From NCBI GenBank assembly GCA_032718475.1, contig JAUCBJ010007239.1, forward strand, positions 1 to 62,326: a DNA stretch of 62,326 bases, written 5' to 3'. The first letter of the stretch is position 1. Every line of letters starts with the position of its first letter. The notes below the pieces were generated by a model. It was not told the origin of the DNA, made no database searches, and saw nothing but the letters and a program-made list of their open reading frames with translations. A program made the position numbers and the translations under genes. Source of the stretch: Nemertoderma westbladi. Its lineage: Eukaryota > Xenacoelomorpha > Nemertodermatida > Nemertodermatidae. This document shows, piece after piece, positions 61,856-62,326 of this stretch.

Positions 61856-62326
61856 CCATTTTGGTCCAAAATATGTCGAAATTTTTTTTATGATCTCTTA
61901 TAATGCACGACTAAATGCTGTTTCCAAATCTGAAAACTGCTATTTAATAGCTCTTTTAGTTTTCAAGTTATAACAATTTCCATTTAGGGAGACCTATTGA
62001 AATTACTATATGGACTACATAGCCAACCTGCATAAAAGCGGCAGATTAAAAATTTAACACAATTTAACAAAATACAACTCAAATTTAAACCATTAAACGC
62101 GATAATGAATAATCAAGGTTAACACGATGTTGGGGAGTTATTAGTCTTTTTCATTCAATGTCCCGTTTAAATTTATATAAAATTAAAATTTAGTGATAAA
62201 TTATTGTAAAGTGATGAATATCACTACCATTAGCCACATACCACAGGTATTACTGAATATGAAAGTTATTCTCCACCAACTTGTCGGCAAAGCCTTCAAT
62301 TGATCACCCCCCACCTTGACATCTCA
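61856..62326. other. Right edge, non-coding
   Basis: AT-rich DNA with no supported feature. Confidence 0.4.

Overview
This window looks like AT-rich nuclear DNA of an invertebrate animal. The evidence is spliceosomal introns with consensus sites, a metazoan-type CLUH gene, a fibrinogen-domain membrane protein, and many eukaryotic transposons (non-LTR, BEL/Pao, piggyBac, terminal-inverted-repeat elements, tRNA-derived SINE-like repeats). I cannot assign a phylum from the sequence alone. Nothing bacterial or organellar was seen.

Three host genes stand out. (1) CLUH on the minus strand (2201-4398): the first coding exon, running off the left edge through a clean splice donor. (2) A newly assembled plus-strand gene with seven exons spread over 33848-57667. 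It has part of a C2 domain followed by a Ser/Pro/Arg-rich tail. All six exon junctions agree in phase, the exons sum to 1074 nt (357 codons plus stop), and the last intron uses a GC donor. (3) An intronless type II membrane protein with a fibrinogen-related domain (59259-60287), with one MITE ending 53 bp before its start codon and another beginning 29 bp after its stop.

Layout. 1-2200: dispersed repeat, then a TA-flanked MITE. 2201-4398: CLUH exon. 4400-14300: LINE relics, small MITEs, a 55-bp minisatellite, an RTE-like pseudogene and a diverged inverted duplication. 14325-16189: an inverted-repeat-bracketed block holding a broken coding fragment and a MITE with 9-bp target duplications. 16400-21100: an ORF1-like fragment and a decayed BEL/Pao element. 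21580-26785: a LINE with both ORFs intact on the minus strand, inserted into an unrecognised coding sequence. 27300-33800: another LINE tail, a large element with repeated ATGGCCC subterminal motifs, a Harbinger-like element and a satellite made from a MITE core. 33848-57667: the C2 gene, whose introns contain most of the large tandem arrays (36-, 42-, 45- and 29-bp units), nested hAT-like and CACTA-like elements and a nearly intact piggyBac. 57670-62326: MITEs and the fibrinogen-domain gene.

The most unusual theme is that tandem arrays inside the C2 gene's introns repeat splice-signal-like words. About 80 copies of GTAAGT lie in intron 1, about eight copies of the authentic 3' splice site lie just before exon 3, and about 80 copies of TTTTTAG lie in intron 5. 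A second theme is that mobile-element parts have been amplified into satellites: a MITE core at 32426-33695, and a segment of a dispersed repeat at 51890-54212.
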